A stretch of 64,000 nucleotides of DNA, taken from positions 1 to 64,000 of the forward strand of contig NZ_JAELVH010000073.1 of NCBI RefSeq assembly GCF_019399235.1, in the 5' to 3' direction. The position numbers and the translations under genes were made by a program. The stretch comes from Streptomyces poriferorum (GTDB lineage: Bacteria; Actinomycetota; Actinomycetes; Streptomycetales; Streptomycetaceae). The number at the start of each line of letters is the position of its first letter. Positions within the stretch are counted from its first letter, which is position 1. Below, piece after piece: positions 1-9,628 of the stretch. Under the pieces are notes generated by a model that did not search any database, was not told where the DNA came from, and saw only the letters and a list, made by a program, of their open reading frames with translations.

Positions 1-42
1 GGGCGTGTCCCCGTACCGGTGAACCGGTACGGGGACACGCCC
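1..42. terminator. Intrinsic terminator after obg
   Basis: A near-perfect 19-bp stem (GGCGTGTCCCCGTACCGGT and its complement) closes on a 3-nt loop. It lies 15 nt beyond the obg stop codon. There is no U-tract, as is usual for Streptomyces terminators. It can act on transcripts from either side. Confidence 0.8.
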
Positions 43-56
43 CTCACACATCCGTC

Positions 57-1496
57 CTACGCGAACGGATCGAACTCCTGGTACTCCTTGCTGACGTCGT
101 CGCGCTCCGTCTCACGGTCACGGCGGCGCTGCGCCGCCGGACGCGGCTCCTCCAGACGGTGGTCCTCACCGCGGCGGCCGAGCATCTCCGCTCCGGCCGT
201 CACCGTGGGCTCCCAGTCGAAGACCACGGCGTTGTCCTCGGCACCGATGGCCACACCGTCGCCGGCCCTGGCACCTGCCTTGCGCAGCTGGTCCTCGACG
301 CCCAGCCGGTTCAGCCGGTCCGCGAGGTAGCCGACGGCCTCGTCGTTGTTGAAGTCGGTCTGGCGCACCCAGCGCTCCGGCTTCTCGCCGCGCACCCGGT
401 AGATGCCGTCGTCCTCCAGCTTCACCGTGAAGCCGGCGTCGTCCACGGCCTTGGGCCGGATGACGATACGGGTCGCCTCCTCCACCGGCTTGGCGGCACG
501 CGCCTCGGCGATGACGCCGGCCAGCGCGAAGGAGAGCTCCTTGAGACCGGTGCGCGCGACGGCGGACGCCTCGAAGACGCGGTAGCCGCGCTCCTCCAGC
601 TCGGGACGGATCATGTCCGCGAGGTCCTGGCCGTCCGGGATGTCGATCTTGTTGAGCACGACGATACGGGGCCGGTCCTCCAGACCCCCGTACAGCTTGA
701 GCTCCTCCTCGATCATGTCGAGGTCGGAGACCGGGTCGCGGTCGGACTCCAGCGTCGCCGTGTCCAGTACGTGGACGAGTACCGAGCAGCGCTCGACGTG
801 CCGCAGGAACTCCAGGCCGAGGCCCTTGCCCTGGCTGGCGCCCGGGATCAGGCCCGGTACGTCGGCGATGGTGTAGACGGTGCTGCCCGCGGTGACCACG
901 CCCAGGTTCGGGACGAGGGTCGTGAACGGGTAGTCGGCGATCTTCGGCTTGGCGGCCGACAGGACCGAGATCAGCGAGGACTTGCCCGCGCTCGGGTAGC
1001 CGACGAGCGCCACGTCGGCGACGGTCTTCAGCTCCAGGACGACGTCCCGGGCCTCACCGGGCTCGCCGAGCAGCGCGAAGCCGGGGGCCTTGCGGCGGGC
1101 GGAGGCCAGCGCGCCGTTGCCGAGGCCGCCGCGGCCGCCCTGGCCGGCGATGAACATCGTGCCCTGGCCGACGAGGTCGGCCAGCACGTTGCCCTCGCTG
1201 TCGAGGACGACGGTGCCGTCCGGCACGGGCAGGACCAGGTCCTGGCCCTCCTTGCCGGTGCGGTTGTCGCCCGCGCCGGGCTGGCCGTTGGTGGCCTTGC
1301 GGTGGGGGTGGTGGTGGTATTCGAGGAGCGTGGTGACCGCCTGATCGACGATCAGGGTCACGTCGCCGCCACGGCCGCCGTTGCCGCCGTCCGGGCCGCC
1401 GAGCGGCTTGAACTTCTCACGGTGAACGGAGGCACAGCCGTGGCCTCCGTTACCCGCGGCGACATGCAGTTCGACGCGGTCCACGAAGGTGGTCAT
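57..1496 (-). CDS. obg: Obg-family ribosome-associated GTPase
   Basis: Obg/CgtA is an essential GTPase that binds the 50S subunit during assembly and links GTP level to growth and, in Streptomyces, to aerial development. The 479-aa product has the glycine-rich Obg fold at residues 1-160 ([16 protein letters not shown]). The G domain follows, with P-loop GYPSAGKSS near 166-174, DVPG and NKID. An OCT domain occupies about 340-425. The last 50 residues are an acidic/basic tail ([18 protein letters not shown]), longer than in E. coli. The ATG has a GGAGG site 9 nt upstream. The gene sits 140 nt after rpmA, behind a terminator, in the usual rplU-rpmA-obg order. Identity is secure. Confidence 0.97.
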   Translation of the reverse strand: MTTFVDRVELHVAAGNGGHGCASVHREKFKPLGGPDGGNGGRGGDVTLIVDQAVTTLLEYHHHPHRKATNGQPGAGDNRTGKEGQDLVLPVPDGTVVLDSEGNVLADLVGQGTMFIAGQGGRGGLGNGALASARRKAPGFALLGEPGEARDVVLELKTVADVALVGYPSAGKSSLISVLSAAKPKIADYPFTTLVPNLGVVTAGSTVYTIADVPGLIPGASQGKGLGLEFLRHVERCSVLVHVLDTATLESDRDPVSDLDMIEEELKLYGGLEDRPRIVVLNKIDIPDGQDLADMIRPELEERGYRVFEASAVARTGLKELSFALAGVIAEARAAKPVEEATRIVIRPKAVDDAGFTVKLEDDGIYRVRGEKPERWVRQTDFNNDEAVGYLADRLNRLGVEDQLRKAGARAGDGVAIGAEDNAVVFDWEPTVTAGAEMLGRRGEDHRLEEPRPAAQRRRDRETERDDVSKEYQEFDPFA

Positions 1497-1567
1497 GGGT
1501 GGAACCTCCAGTTACATACGTACAGAAATGTCTCGCTCATGCGCCCCTGTAGGAGCAACACGCGAAA

Positions 1568-1605
1568 GGCGGACCCACTTCCCGTAAAAGGAAGTGAGGT
1601 CCGCC
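1568..1605 (-). terminator. Terminator between rpmA and obg
   Basis: A 16-bp inverted repeat (GGCGGACCCACTTCC against GGAAGTGAGGTCCGCC, one mismatch) encloses a short A-rich loop just past the rpmA stop. It probably ends or attenuates the rplU-rpmA message, so obg may need its own promoter or read-through. Confidence 0.75.
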
Positions 1606-1636
1606 TCCACGTCATACCGCTCTACGAGCGCCGAAT

Positions 1637-1894
1637 TCAGCCGGCGATCGGAACGATGTTCACGACCTTGCGGCCACGGTGCGTACCGAACTCGACCGCA
1701 CCGGCGGCGAGGGCGAACAGCGTGTCGTCGCCGCCACGGCCGACGCCCGTGCCCGGGTGGAAGTGGGTGCCGCGCTGGCGGACCAGGATCTCACCGGCGT
1801 TGACGGCCTGACCGCCGAAGCGCTTCACGCCGAGCCGCTGAGCATTGGAATCGCGCCCGTTCCGGGTGGACGATGCGCCCTTCTTGTGTGCCAT
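1637..1894 (-). CDS. rpmA: 50S ribosomal protein L27
   Basis: L27 is a basic protein whose N-terminal arm reaches the peptidyl-transferase centre. The 85-aa product has the family signature, starting [16 protein letters not shown] and ending [12 protein letters not shown], at normal length. It lacks the cleavable N-terminal extension of Firmicutes L27. A GAGGAG site lies just before the ATG. It follows rplU by 14 nt, so the two are cotranscribed. Confidence 0.98.
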   Translation of the reverse strand: MAHKKGASSTRNGRDSNAQRLGVKRFGGQAVNAGEILVRQRGTHFHPGTGVGRGGDDTLFALAAGAVEFGTHRGRKVVNIVPIAG

Positions 1895-1908
1895 GTCTCC
1901 TCAGTCCC

Positions 1909-2229
1909 TTACTTCGCAGCCGCGGGGATACCGGTGACCTTGATCGCCGTGTACTGCTGGCGGTGACCCTGGCGACGGCGGTAGCCGGTCTTGTTCTTGT
2001 AGCGAAGGATGTCGATCTTCGCGCCCTTGTGGTGGTCCACAATCTCGGCCTGGACCTTGATGCCGTCAAGCACCCACGGGTCGCTGGTCACGGCGTCGCC
2101 GTCGACAACGAGCAGGGTAGAGAGCTCTACCGTGTCGCCAACCTTGGCGGTGGGAATCTTGTCAACCTCAACGATGTCGCCGACAGCAACCTTGTGCTGG
2201 CGACCACCGCTGCGCACGATGGCGTACAC
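1909..2229 (-). CDS. rplU: 50S ribosomal protein L21
   Basis: L21 binds 23S rRNA in the large subunit. The 106-aa product begins [17 protein letters not shown] and carries the conserved C-terminal RNA-binding region ([24 protein letters not shown]). The start is GTG with a purine-rich GAGAGTGAGA stretch upstream. It is the first gene of rplU-rpmA, with a leader of about 180 nt containing a stem-loop, between it and the terminator of the preceding cassette. Confidence 0.98.
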   Translation of the reverse strand: MYAIVRSGGRQHKVAVGDIVEVDKIPTAKVGDTVELSTLLVVDGDAVTSDPWVLDGIKVQAEIVDHHKGAKIDILRYKNKTGYRRRQGHRQQYTAIKVTGIPAAAK

Positions 2230-2278
2230 GCGGATCTCACTCTCACTCGAAGACGAAACCCCTGAAGCCAGCCGCTCA

Positions 2279-2298
2279 CACGGGTCCGGGGACCCGTG
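2279..2298 (-). promoter_or_regulatory. Stem-loop in the rplU leader
   Basis: A 9-bp stem (CACGGGTCC / GGACCCGTG) with a very tight loop lies about 50 nt upstream of the rplU start. Many ribosomal-protein operons have leader structures bound by their own product; whether this one is such an element is inference. A TTGACC -35-like hexamer lies further upstream on the minus strand, near 2380, without a convincing -10. Confidence 0.4.
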
Positions 2299-2413
2299 AT
2301 GATCCGGATTGGACGAGCGGCCTCTCCCGAACGAGCGGGAGGTCAGTGCTCAGAGGTGTGGCGAAACAAACGCCGACGGTCAAGATTACGGGGACCTGTA
2401 CAGCCCGGTCAAA

Positions 2414-2436
2414 CCGGGCCCCTTTCCGGGGCCCGG
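2414..2436 (-). terminator. Terminator after the dehydrogenase gene
   Basis: A perfect 9-bp GC stem (CCGGGCCCC / GGGGCCCGG) with a 5-nt loop lies 3 nt past the dehydrogenase stop codon. It separates the upstream cassette from rplU. Confidence 0.75.
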
Positions 2437-2438
2437 CC

Positions 2439-3500
2439 TCAGGATCCGATGGCCTCTACGTAGTCGGCGTAGGCGTCCCGGATCCCGTCCGGGGACAGGT
2501 CCAGATGCTCCAGGATCGTGTAGCGGCCCGGCCTGGTCCGGGGGGCGAAGCCGACCACCTGGACGAACTCCTCCGCGCTGAACCCCATCTCCTCCGCCGT
2601 GACCGGCAGGCCGTGGCGCCGCAGCGAACCGGCCATCCGTACGGACTCCTGGTGCGCGCCCCGCAGGTGCATGGCGAACGCCGCGCCCAGACCGCACTGC
2701 TCACCGTGGCTCGCGGCTCGCTCGGGGAAGAGCAGGTCGAAGGCGTGGTTGATCTCGTGGCAGGCACCCGAGGCGGGACGGCTGTCCCCCGCCACCGACA
2801 TCGAGATGCCGGTCAGCACCAGCCCCTCGGCCAGCACCTGGAGGAAGCCGTCGTCACCCAGGGCCCCTGGATGGCGCAGCACGGCCTCGCCGGCCTGCCG
2901 GGCCATCGCGGCGGCCAGTCCGTCGATGTCCTCACCGTTGACCCGGTGGGCGAGCTCCCAGTCCGCGACGGCGGAGATGTTCGAGAGCGCGTCACCGATC
3001 CCGGACCGCACGAAGCGGACCGGTGCCTCACGGATGATGTCGAGGTCGATGACGACGGCGATCGGGTTCGGGACACCGTACGAGCCGCGGCCCGCGTCGT
3101 TGTCCAGCGTGGCCACCGGTGAGCACAGCCCGTCGTGGGACAGGTTCGTCGCCACGGCGACCAGCGGCAGCCCGACCCGGGCAGCGGCGAACTTCGCACA
3201 GTCGATGATCTTGCCGCCGCCGAGCCCGACGACGGCGTCGTACCTGCCGGACTTCATGGCCTCGGCGAGCTTGACGGCGTCGTCCAGCGTGCCGCCGCCC
3301 ACCTCGAACCAGGAAGCACCCGGCAGGCTGTCCGAGAGCCGCTCCCGCAGCGCCCGTCCGGAACCCCCGCTGATCGCGATCGCCAGTTTGCCCGAGCCGG
3401 AGATCCGCTGATCGGCGAGGACACCCGCCAGATCGGACAGAGCGCCGGCCCGGATGTCGACGACGACCGGTGCGGGGATCAGCCGGGTCAGTACTGGCAC
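2439..3500 (-). CDS. Iron-containing alcohol dehydrogenase, glycerol-1-phosphate dehydrogenase-like
   Basis: This 353-aa protein belongs to the metal-dependent polyol dehydrogenase superfamily and most resembles sn-glycerol-1-phosphate dehydrogenase (EgsA/AraM). Those enzymes reduce dihydroxyacetone phosphate with NAD(P)H. Visible marks are the dinucleotide loop GLGGGKIIDCAK, the metal-site segments NLSHDG, HEINHAFD and SHGEQCG, and the length. The GTG at 3500 follows a GGGCAGG motif and overlaps the end of the cytidylyltransferase gene by 13 nt, implying translational coupling. A further upstream start would add 17 low-quality residues. The partner nucleotidyltransferase suggests the pair makes a CDP-activated polyol phosphate for a lipid or wall polymer. 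The real substrate is unknown. Confidence 0.8.
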   Translation of the reverse strand: MPVLTRLIPAPVVVDIRAGALSDLAGVLADQRISGSGKLAIAISGGSGRALRERLSDSLPGASWFEVGGGTLDDAVKLAEAMKSGRYDAVVGLGGGKIIDCAKFAAARVGLPLVAVATNLSHDGLCSPVATLDNDAGRGSYGVPNPIAVVIDLDIIREAPVRFVRSGIGDALSNISAVADWELAHRVNGEDIDGLAAAMARQAGEAVLRHPGALGDDGFLQVLAEGLVLTGISMSVAGDSRPASGACHEINHAFDLLFPERAASHGEQCGLGAAFAMHLRGAHQESVRMAGSLRRHGLPVTAEEMGFSAEEFVQVVGFAPRTRPGRYTILEHLDLSPDGIRDAYADYVEAIGS

Positions 3501-4240
3501 GCGATGGTCCTGCCCTTGGCCAGGTCCTCGTGGTTGTCGATCTCGACCCACTTGACGTCGCCGATCGGCTCCACGTCGACCTTGAAGCCGCGGTTGACGA
3601 GCTCCTGGTAGCCGTCCTCGTAGTAGAGGTCCGGGTCGCGCTCGAACGTGGTCTTCAGCGCGTCGGCCAGCTCCTCGGCCGCGTCACCCTCGATGAGGGT
3701 GACACCGATGTACTCACCGGTGGCCTCGGCCGGGTCCATCAGCTTCGTGATCCGCTGCACGCCCTTGGCGGGGTCGACGACGACCTTCATCTCCTCGTCC
3801 GCCAGCTGCTTCACCGTGTCGAGGGCGAGGATGATCTTCTTGCCCTCGCCGCGGGCGGCGAGCAGCGTCTTCTCGACGGAGACGGGGTGCACGGTGTCGC
3901 CGTTGGCGAGGATCACGCCGTCCTTGAGTGCGTCACGGCCGCACCAGAGGGAGTAGGCGTTGTTCCACTCCTCGGCCTTGTCGTTGTCGATCAGCGTGAG
4001 GGTCACGCCGTACTTCGCCTCAAGGGCGGCCTTGCGCTCGTACAGGGCCTCCTTGCGGTAGCCCACGATGATGGCGACGTCGGTCAGGCCGACCTCGGCG
4101 AAGTTGCCGAGCGTCAGGTCGACGACGGTCAGGCTCTCCTCGTCACCCTCGGGACCGACCGGCACCAGGGCCTTGGGAAGCGTGTCGGTGTAGGGGCGCA
4201 GACGACGGCCTGCGCCGGCCGCCAGAATCATGCCGATCAT
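3488..4240 (-). CDS. Phosphocholine cytidylyltransferase-like nucleotidyltransferase
   Basis: The 250-aa protein is a GT-A-fold sugar/alcohol-phosphate nucleotidyltransferase of the LicC / inositol-phosphate cytidylyltransferase type. It has the N-terminal signature GAGRRLRPYTDTLPKAL, a metal-binding NGDTV motif near the middle, and a terminal WVEIDNHEDL that fits the family pattern W-x-E-I-D. It probably joins CTP or another NTP to a phosphorylated small alcohol or sugar. An AAGGAG site sits 8 nt before the ATG. It overlaps the dehydrogenase gene downstream. It is separated from the galU-like gene upstream by 231 nt that include a small hairpin, so it may have its own promoter. Confidence 0.8.
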   Translation of the reverse strand: MIGMILAAGAGRRLRPYTDTLPKALVPVGPEGDEESLTVVDLTLGNFAEVGLTDVAIIVGYRKEALYERKAALEAKYGVTLTLIDNDKAEEWNNAYSLWCGRDALKDGVILANGDTVHPVSVEKTLLAARGEGKKIILALDTVKQLADEEMKVVVDPAKGVQRITKLMDPAEATGEYIGVTLIEGDAAEELADALKTTFERDPDLYYEDGYQELVNRGFKVDVEPIGDVKWVEIDNHEDLAKGRTIACQY

Positions 4241-4293
4241 GAGGGTTCTCCTTGGTCCTTGGTGCGGTGCGGGTGTCTTGGATGAGTGGGTGG

Positions 4294-4317
4294 GGCAGCC
4301 GTGACTCAGAGGCTGCC
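4294..4317 (-). terminator. Small hairpin between galU-like and cytidylyltransferase genes
   Basis: A 7-bp stem (GGCAGCC / GGCTGCC) with a 10-nt loop lies in the 231-nt gap. It could be a weak terminator for the galU-like transcript. No other clear signal is visible in the gap. Confidence 0.35.
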
Positions 4318-4471
4318 GGGTGACCTGAGACCGGAAAGTCGGACGCGGTCCGGTGCGTGCGATTCCAAGTCGCCGGGATGTCCTGGCAGCGGGAGCTGCC
4401 CGGGCATTTCGGCAACGCGGGAAGCGTGTGCCAGGGCGTGGGCGCCCGATCGCAGGTCACCCGACAGCCTC

Positions 4472-5362
4472 TCAGAGCTCGGTGGCCGCGAAGTCGCGCA
4501 GCCAGGTCCGGAAGTCGGGCCCCAGGTCCTCGCGCTCGCAGGCGAGCCTGACGATGGCCCGCAGATAGTCGCCCCGGTCACCGGTGTCGTACCGGCGGCC
4601 CCGGAAGACGACACCGTGGACCGGGCCGCCGAGCTTCTCGTCGGCGGCCAGCTGCTGCAGTGCGTCGGTCAGCTGGATCTCGCCGCCCCGGCCCGGCTCC
4701 GTGTCCCGCAGCACGCCGAAGACGGCCGGGTCCAGTACATAGCGTCCGATGACGGCGAGATTGCTGGGGGCGTCGCCCGCTTCAGGCTTCTCGACCAGTC
4801 CGGTGACCCGGACCACGTCGGCCTCGGGCGTGACCTCCACCGCGGCGCATCCGTACAGGTGGATCTGCTCGGGAGCGACCTCCATCAGCGCGACGACGCT
4901 GCCGCCCTCACGCTCCTGGATCTCGGTCATGCGGGCCAGCAGCGGATCACGCGGGTCGATCAGGTCGTCGCCGAGCAGCACCGCGAAGGGCTCGTCACCC
5001 ACATGCGGCTCCGCGCACAGGACGGCGTGGCCGAGGCCCTTCGGGTCGCCCTGCCGGACGTAGTGCATGGTCGCCAGTTCGCTTGACTCCTGGACCCGGA
5101 CCAGCCGTTCGTCGTCGCCCTTGCGGGTCAGCGCCGACTCCAGCTCGTAGTTCCGGTCGAAGTGGTCCTCCAGGGCACGCTTGTTGCGCCCGGTGATCAT
5201 CAACACGTCGTTCAGCCCCGCGGCGGCGGCCTCCTCCACGACGTACTGGATCGCCGGCTTGTCGACGACCGGAAGCATCTCCTTGGGAGTGGCTTTCGTC
5301 GCCGGCAGGAACCGGGTACCGAGCCCGGCGGCAGGTATGACGGCCTTCTGGATCTTGTGCAT
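4472..5362 (-). CDS. galU: UTP-glucose-1-phosphate uridylyltransferase
   Basis: GalU makes UDP-glucose from UTP and glucose-1-phosphate, feeding trehalose, glycans and wall polymers. The 296-aa product has the GalU N-terminal signature [26 protein letters not shown], the nucleotide-binding LLGDDLID, and EKP (residues near 195). Length is typical. The ATG has only a weak purine run upstream. The gene lies between rne and the cytidylyltransferase/dehydrogenase pair, all on the same strand. From memory Streptomyces usually carries galU elsewhere, so this copy may be a second one. Confidence 0.88.
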   Translation of the reverse strand: MHKIQKAVIPAAGLGTRFLPATKATPKEMLPVVDKPAIQYVVEEAAAAGLNDVLMITGRNKRALEDHFDRNYELESALTRKGDDERLVRVQESSELATMHYVRQGDPKGLGHAVLCAEPHVGDEPFAVLLGDDLIDPRDPLLARMTEIQEREGGSVVALMEVAPEQIHLYGCAAVEVTPEADVVRVTGLVEKPEAGDAPSNLAVIGRYVLDPAVFGVLRDTEPGRGGEIQLTDALQQLAADEKLGGPVHGVVFRGRRYDTGDRGDYLRAIVRLACEREDLGPDFRTWLRDFAATEL

Positions 5363-5463
5363 GTGGGAAGAGCTTCCGTGTGGGGTTACGGGGACCGGCC
5401 GGGCGCCGGAACGCAGCCGGCCGGCCCCGTGGAGGGACCGGCCCGACTGCGTCGCGCGCGGTG

Positions 5464-5496
5464 CCGGGGCCTGTGCCGATCGGACACAGGCCCCGG
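5464..5496 (-). terminator. Terminator after rne
   Basis: A perfect 12-bp stem (CCGGGGCCTGTG / CACAGGCCCCGG) with a 9-nt loop starts 5 nt past the rne stop codon. Confidence 0.8.
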
Positions 5497-5501
5497 GTGG
5501 G

Positions 5502-8500
5502 TCAGGCCTCGTCGGCCGAAGCCGTGACGGTGGCCGACGACTGCTCGGCCGCCACCGTCTTCTTCGCCGCCTTCTTGGCCGTCGTCTTCTTGGCGACGGT
5601 CTTCTTGGCCGCCGTCTTCTTGACGGCCGCCTTCTTGGCCGTGGCCTTCTTCGCGGTCTTGCGGGCCGCCTTCTTGGCCGGTGCCGGTTCGGCGTCGGCC
5701 TCGGGGGCTGACTCCGGCTCGGCGCCCGTCACCACGACGACCGCGGCCTCCTCGGCACCTGCGGGCGAACCCGCGGGTGAGGTGGCCTTACGGGTCGCCC
5801 GGCGCCGGGCACGCGGCGGTGCGGCCGGCTCCTCGGCAGGGGCCTCGGCGTGCGGCGCCTCGACGACCGGGTCCTCCGCGGCGACCGGGTCGGCGTCGGA
5901 CACCGGCTCCTCGGCCACGGGGGCGGGCTCGGCCGCCGGGGCCGGCTCGACGACCGGGGCGGGCTCGGCCGCCGGGGCCGGCGAACCCGCCGGGGCGGTC
6001 GCCTTACGGGTCGCCCGACGGCGCGTACGGCCCTGCGGCGCCTCGGCCGGGGCCTCGGCGACCGGGGCTTCGGCGACCGGCTCCGGTGCGACGACCGGCT
6101 CCGGCTCCACCACGGGCTCCGGCGTCACGACCGGCTCGGCCACGGGGGCCGGGGCGGACGCGGACCTCGGGGCGCCGGCCGGGGCCGTCGCCTTGCGCGT
6201 GGCCCGGCGACGGCCGCGGCCGCGCCCGGCTGCCGCCTCGGCCTCGGCGGGGCTGCTGTACAGCTCCTCGTCCGGGACGAACTCCGGCTCGGGAAGCGCC
6301 AGCGGAGCGGCGACCTCCGCAGCCACCTCCGCCTCGGTCTCGACGTCGGTGTCCGTCTCGGAGACGTGCTCGTGGTCGTGCTCGTGGTCCTGGCCCGAGC
6401 CGCCGCGGCGCTTCTTGGAACGCTTGCCGTTGCCGCCGCCACCGACCGAGGTGGGCTGCTCCATGTGCACGATCACGCCGCGCCCGTTGCAGTGGACACA
6501 GGTCTCGGAGAAGGACTCCAGCAGGCCCTGGCCGACCCGCTTACGGGTCATCTGGACCAGGCCCAGCGAGGTGACCTCGGCGACCTGGTGCTTCGTACGG
6601 TCGCGTCCCAGGCACTCCAGCAGGCGCCGCAGCACCAGGTCCCGGTTGGACTCCAGCACCATGTCGATGAAGTCGACGACGACGATGCCGCCGAGGTCGC
6701 GCAGCCGCAGCTGGCGCACGATCTCCTCGGCCGCCTCCAGGTTGTTCTTGGTGACGGTCTCTTCCAGGTTGCCGCCCTGACCGGTGAACTTGCCGGTGTT
6801 GACGTCGACGACGACCATCGCCTCGGTCTTGTCGATCACCAGCGAGCCGCCGCTCGGCAGGTAGACCTTGCGGTCCAGCGCCTTCATGAGCTGCTCGTCG
6901 ATCCGGTACGTCGCGAAGATGTCGACCTCGGAGGTCCACCGCGACAGCCGGTCCGTCAGGTCGGGCGCCACGTGCGAGACGTAGCCGTAGATCGTCTCCC
7001 ACGCGTCGTCACCGCTGACGATGACCTTGGAGAAGTCCTCGTTGAAGATGTCGCGGACGACCCGGACGGTCATGTCCGGCTCGCCGTAGAGAAGCGTCGG
7101 CGCGTTGGAGCTGCCGCTGCTCTTCGACTTCTTCTGGATGTCCTCCCACTGCTGCTGCAGCCGCTCCACGTCACGGCGCAGCTCGTCCTCGCTCGCGCCC
7201 TCCGCGGCGGTGCGGACGATGACGCCCGCGTCCTCGGGAACGATCTTCTTGAGGATGGTCTTGAGCCGGGCGCGCTCGGTGTCGGGCAGCTTGCGGCTGA
7301 TCCCCGTCATCGAGCCCTCGGGCACGTAGACCAGGTAGCGGCCGGGCAGCGAGACCTGGCTGGTCAGGCGGGCGCCCTTGTGGCCGATCGGGTCCTTCGT
7401 CACCTGGACGAGGACGGACTGGCCGGACTTGAGCGCGGTCTCGATACGGCGCGGCCCGTGGGCCATGCCGAGCGCCTCGAAGTTGACCTCACCGGCGTAC
7501 AGGACGGCGTTGCGGCCCTTGCCGATGTCGACGAAGGCGGCCTCCATCGACGGCAGGACGTTCTGGACCTTGCCCAGGTAGACGTTGCCGACGTAGCTGG
7601 TGGCCTGCTCCTTGTTGACGTAGTGCTCGACGAGCACGTTGTCCTCGAGGACGCCGATCTGGGTGCGCTCGCCGTTCTGGCGGACGACCATGACGCGCTC
7701 GACGGCCTCGCGCCGGGCGAGGAACTCCGCCTCGGTGATGATCGGCACCCGGCGGCGGCCCTGCTCGCGGCCCTCGCGGCGGCGCTGCTTCTTCGCCTCC
7801 ATACGGGTCGAGCCCTTGATGGACTGGACCTCGTCGAAGCCGGTGCCGGGCTCGCGCTCGGCCTCCTTCTTGCGGGGCTCACGGACCTTGACGACCGTGC
7901 GCTCCGGGTCGTCCGTGCCGTTCTCGGCGTCGGACGCGGAGTCACCGCTGCGACGGCGACGGCGACGGCGCCGACGGCTGCTGCTCGACCCGGAGGCACC
8001 GGAGTCGTTGTCGTCCTGCTCGTCGTCGCCCTCGTCCTCGGACTCCTGAGCGGACTCGTGCTCGTCCTCGGAGTGGTCGGCGGAGTCGTCGGCGTGCTGC
8101 TCGGCGGCGTCGTCCTCGGCGGACTCGCCACGGCGGCGGCGACGGCCTCCGCGACGACGGCGGCGCGACGGGCGGTCGCCGTACTCGTCGGTCTCCTCCC
8201 CGTCCTGCTCGGCGTCGCTCTCGTTCGAAGGCTCCTGCTCGTCCTCGGCCTGCTCCTGGACCGGAGCGGCGGCCGGGGCGGGCGCGGCGACGGGCTCGGC
8301 CTCGGCGGCCTCACCGCGGCGACGGCGACGGCGACGCGAACCGCCCTGCGGCGCGGCCTCGGCGGGGGCGGCCGGCTCGGCGGGGGCGGTGCTCTGCTCC
8401 TCCGCCGTCACGGTCTCGTCCTCGAGCTCCTCGTCGTGCGCGACGGGGGGCTGGGCGGCGGCCGCGGCGGCAGCGGTCTCCGGGGTCTGGAACATCGGCT

Positions 8501-9396
8501 CGGCGAAGACCGGCGCCTGGAACACGGCGACGGCGGGACGCTCCGCCCGGCGGCTCCGGCGCGCGGGCTCCTCGACCTTGCCGGTGAACTCGGGGCGGCC
8601 CGCGGCGGCGGTGGCGCGGCGGCGCTGACGGCCGCGCGGGGCGGCCTCCTCGACCTCGGCGGTCTCGGCGGCCAGCTCCTCCACGGCTGCCTCGGGCAGG
8701 CTCTCGCCCGTCTGGTCGCGCTCCTCGACGGCTTCCGTGACCTGCGGGGCGCCTGCGGGAGAGGTCGCCTTGCGGGAGGCACGGCGGCGGCCACGCGGGG
8801 CCTCGACGGGCTCCGCGGCCTCTTCCTCGACCGGCTCGGGGGCCGCGACAACCGGCTCCGGCTCCACGACGGCTTCGGTCCGGGCGGCCTGCGGCGCACC
8901 GGCGGGGGCGGAGGCCCTGCGCCTGGTACGGCCACGCGGCGCCTCGGTCACGGCGGGCTCGGTCACGGGGGGCTCGGTCACGGCGGGCTCGACGGCCTCG
9001 GCCGCGACGGCCTCCTCGACGATCTCGGCCACCTCGGCGGCCTGCGGCGCTCCGGCAGGGGCGGTCGCCTTACGGGACGCACGACGACGCGACCTCCACG
9101 ACCTCCACGGTCTCGGCGGCCTGCGGCGCACCGGCAGGCGCGGTCGCCTTACGGACGGCGCGGCGGCGCGCACGGACGGGCGGCGCGGCATCGGCGGCGC
9201 TCTCGGTACTGGTCTCCGACACTCCGGCGTCAACGGCCGGTATGGCCGGAGCCTCGGCTCCGGCCTGGGCGCCCGCCGTCGGCGGGCCCGCCGGGCGGGA
9301 TGCCGCGCGGCGCCTGCGGCGCGGCGGCAGCTTGTCCCCGGGGGTGTTGCTGTCTTCTGCGTTCCCGGCCGTGCCGGGTTCGGTGGGCTGAGGCAT
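5502..9396 (-). CDS. rne: Ribonuclease E/G (RNase ES type), apparent frameshift at 9090
   Basis: Endoribonuclease of mRNA decay and rRNA maturation. The S1 domain begins around 7,700 ([16 protein letters not shown]). The catalytic Mg2+ site follows (VVDVNTGKF near 6,805; DFIDM near 6,660). The zinc-link cysteines are in [10 protein letters not shown] near 6,490. Arg-rich and acidic scaffolds flank the core, with a C-terminal Lys/Ala tail (KAAKKT type). The natural start is ATG 9396 ([21 protein letters not shown] upstream), but that frame ends in TAA at 9070. The long frame resumes at 9089 with [15 protein letters not shown]. One base too many, or two missing, at 9090 separates them. The context GTCGCGTCG suggests loss of one CG from a CG run. 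Repaired, the protein would be about 1,297 aa. The catalytic half is intact. Confidence 0.9.
5755..6220 (-). repeat. C-terminal [13 protein letters not shown] repeats of RNase E/G
   Basis: Three copies of a basic module ([44 protein letters not shown]) are separated by Pro/Ala/Glu/Val-rich linkers. The same module recurs in the N-terminal region between 8,745 and 9,175. Confidence 0.85.
8745..9175 (-). repeat. N-terminal [13 protein letters not shown] repeats of RNase E/G
   Basis: Four copies ([30 protein letters not shown], a shortened [26 protein letters not shown]) are spaced about 30-50 residues apart by acidic Glu/Val/Ala linkers. The apparent frameshift at 9090 falls at the start of the second copy. 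Confidence 0.85.
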
Positions 9397-9628
9397 GCGG
9401 GCGGTTCTCCCGTCGGGCTCCCGGGCGCCGCGTCTGATTCCGGTCCGGCACGGTCCGCATGAGGTACGCGGTACCGCCGTCCGGGGCGCGGGCGCCGCAC
9501 GGGGGCTGAATGTCTGGCTCGCCGGTTCCCTACGCGGTGTGCGTACGGCCTGGCGAAAGTCTTATGGGTCAGCGCGCGGCCCGGCCCAGGTGGCTCCCGA
9601 GTCCGAGGGCTGCGCTACAACGACCGCC

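Noticed and set aside
5850..9437. 1,195-codon open frame on the plus strand opposite rne
   Set aside because: It is a shadow of high-GC codon use; its translation is low-complexity Leu/Gly/Arg/Asp with no domain, and the opposite strand encodes a clear RNase E/G.
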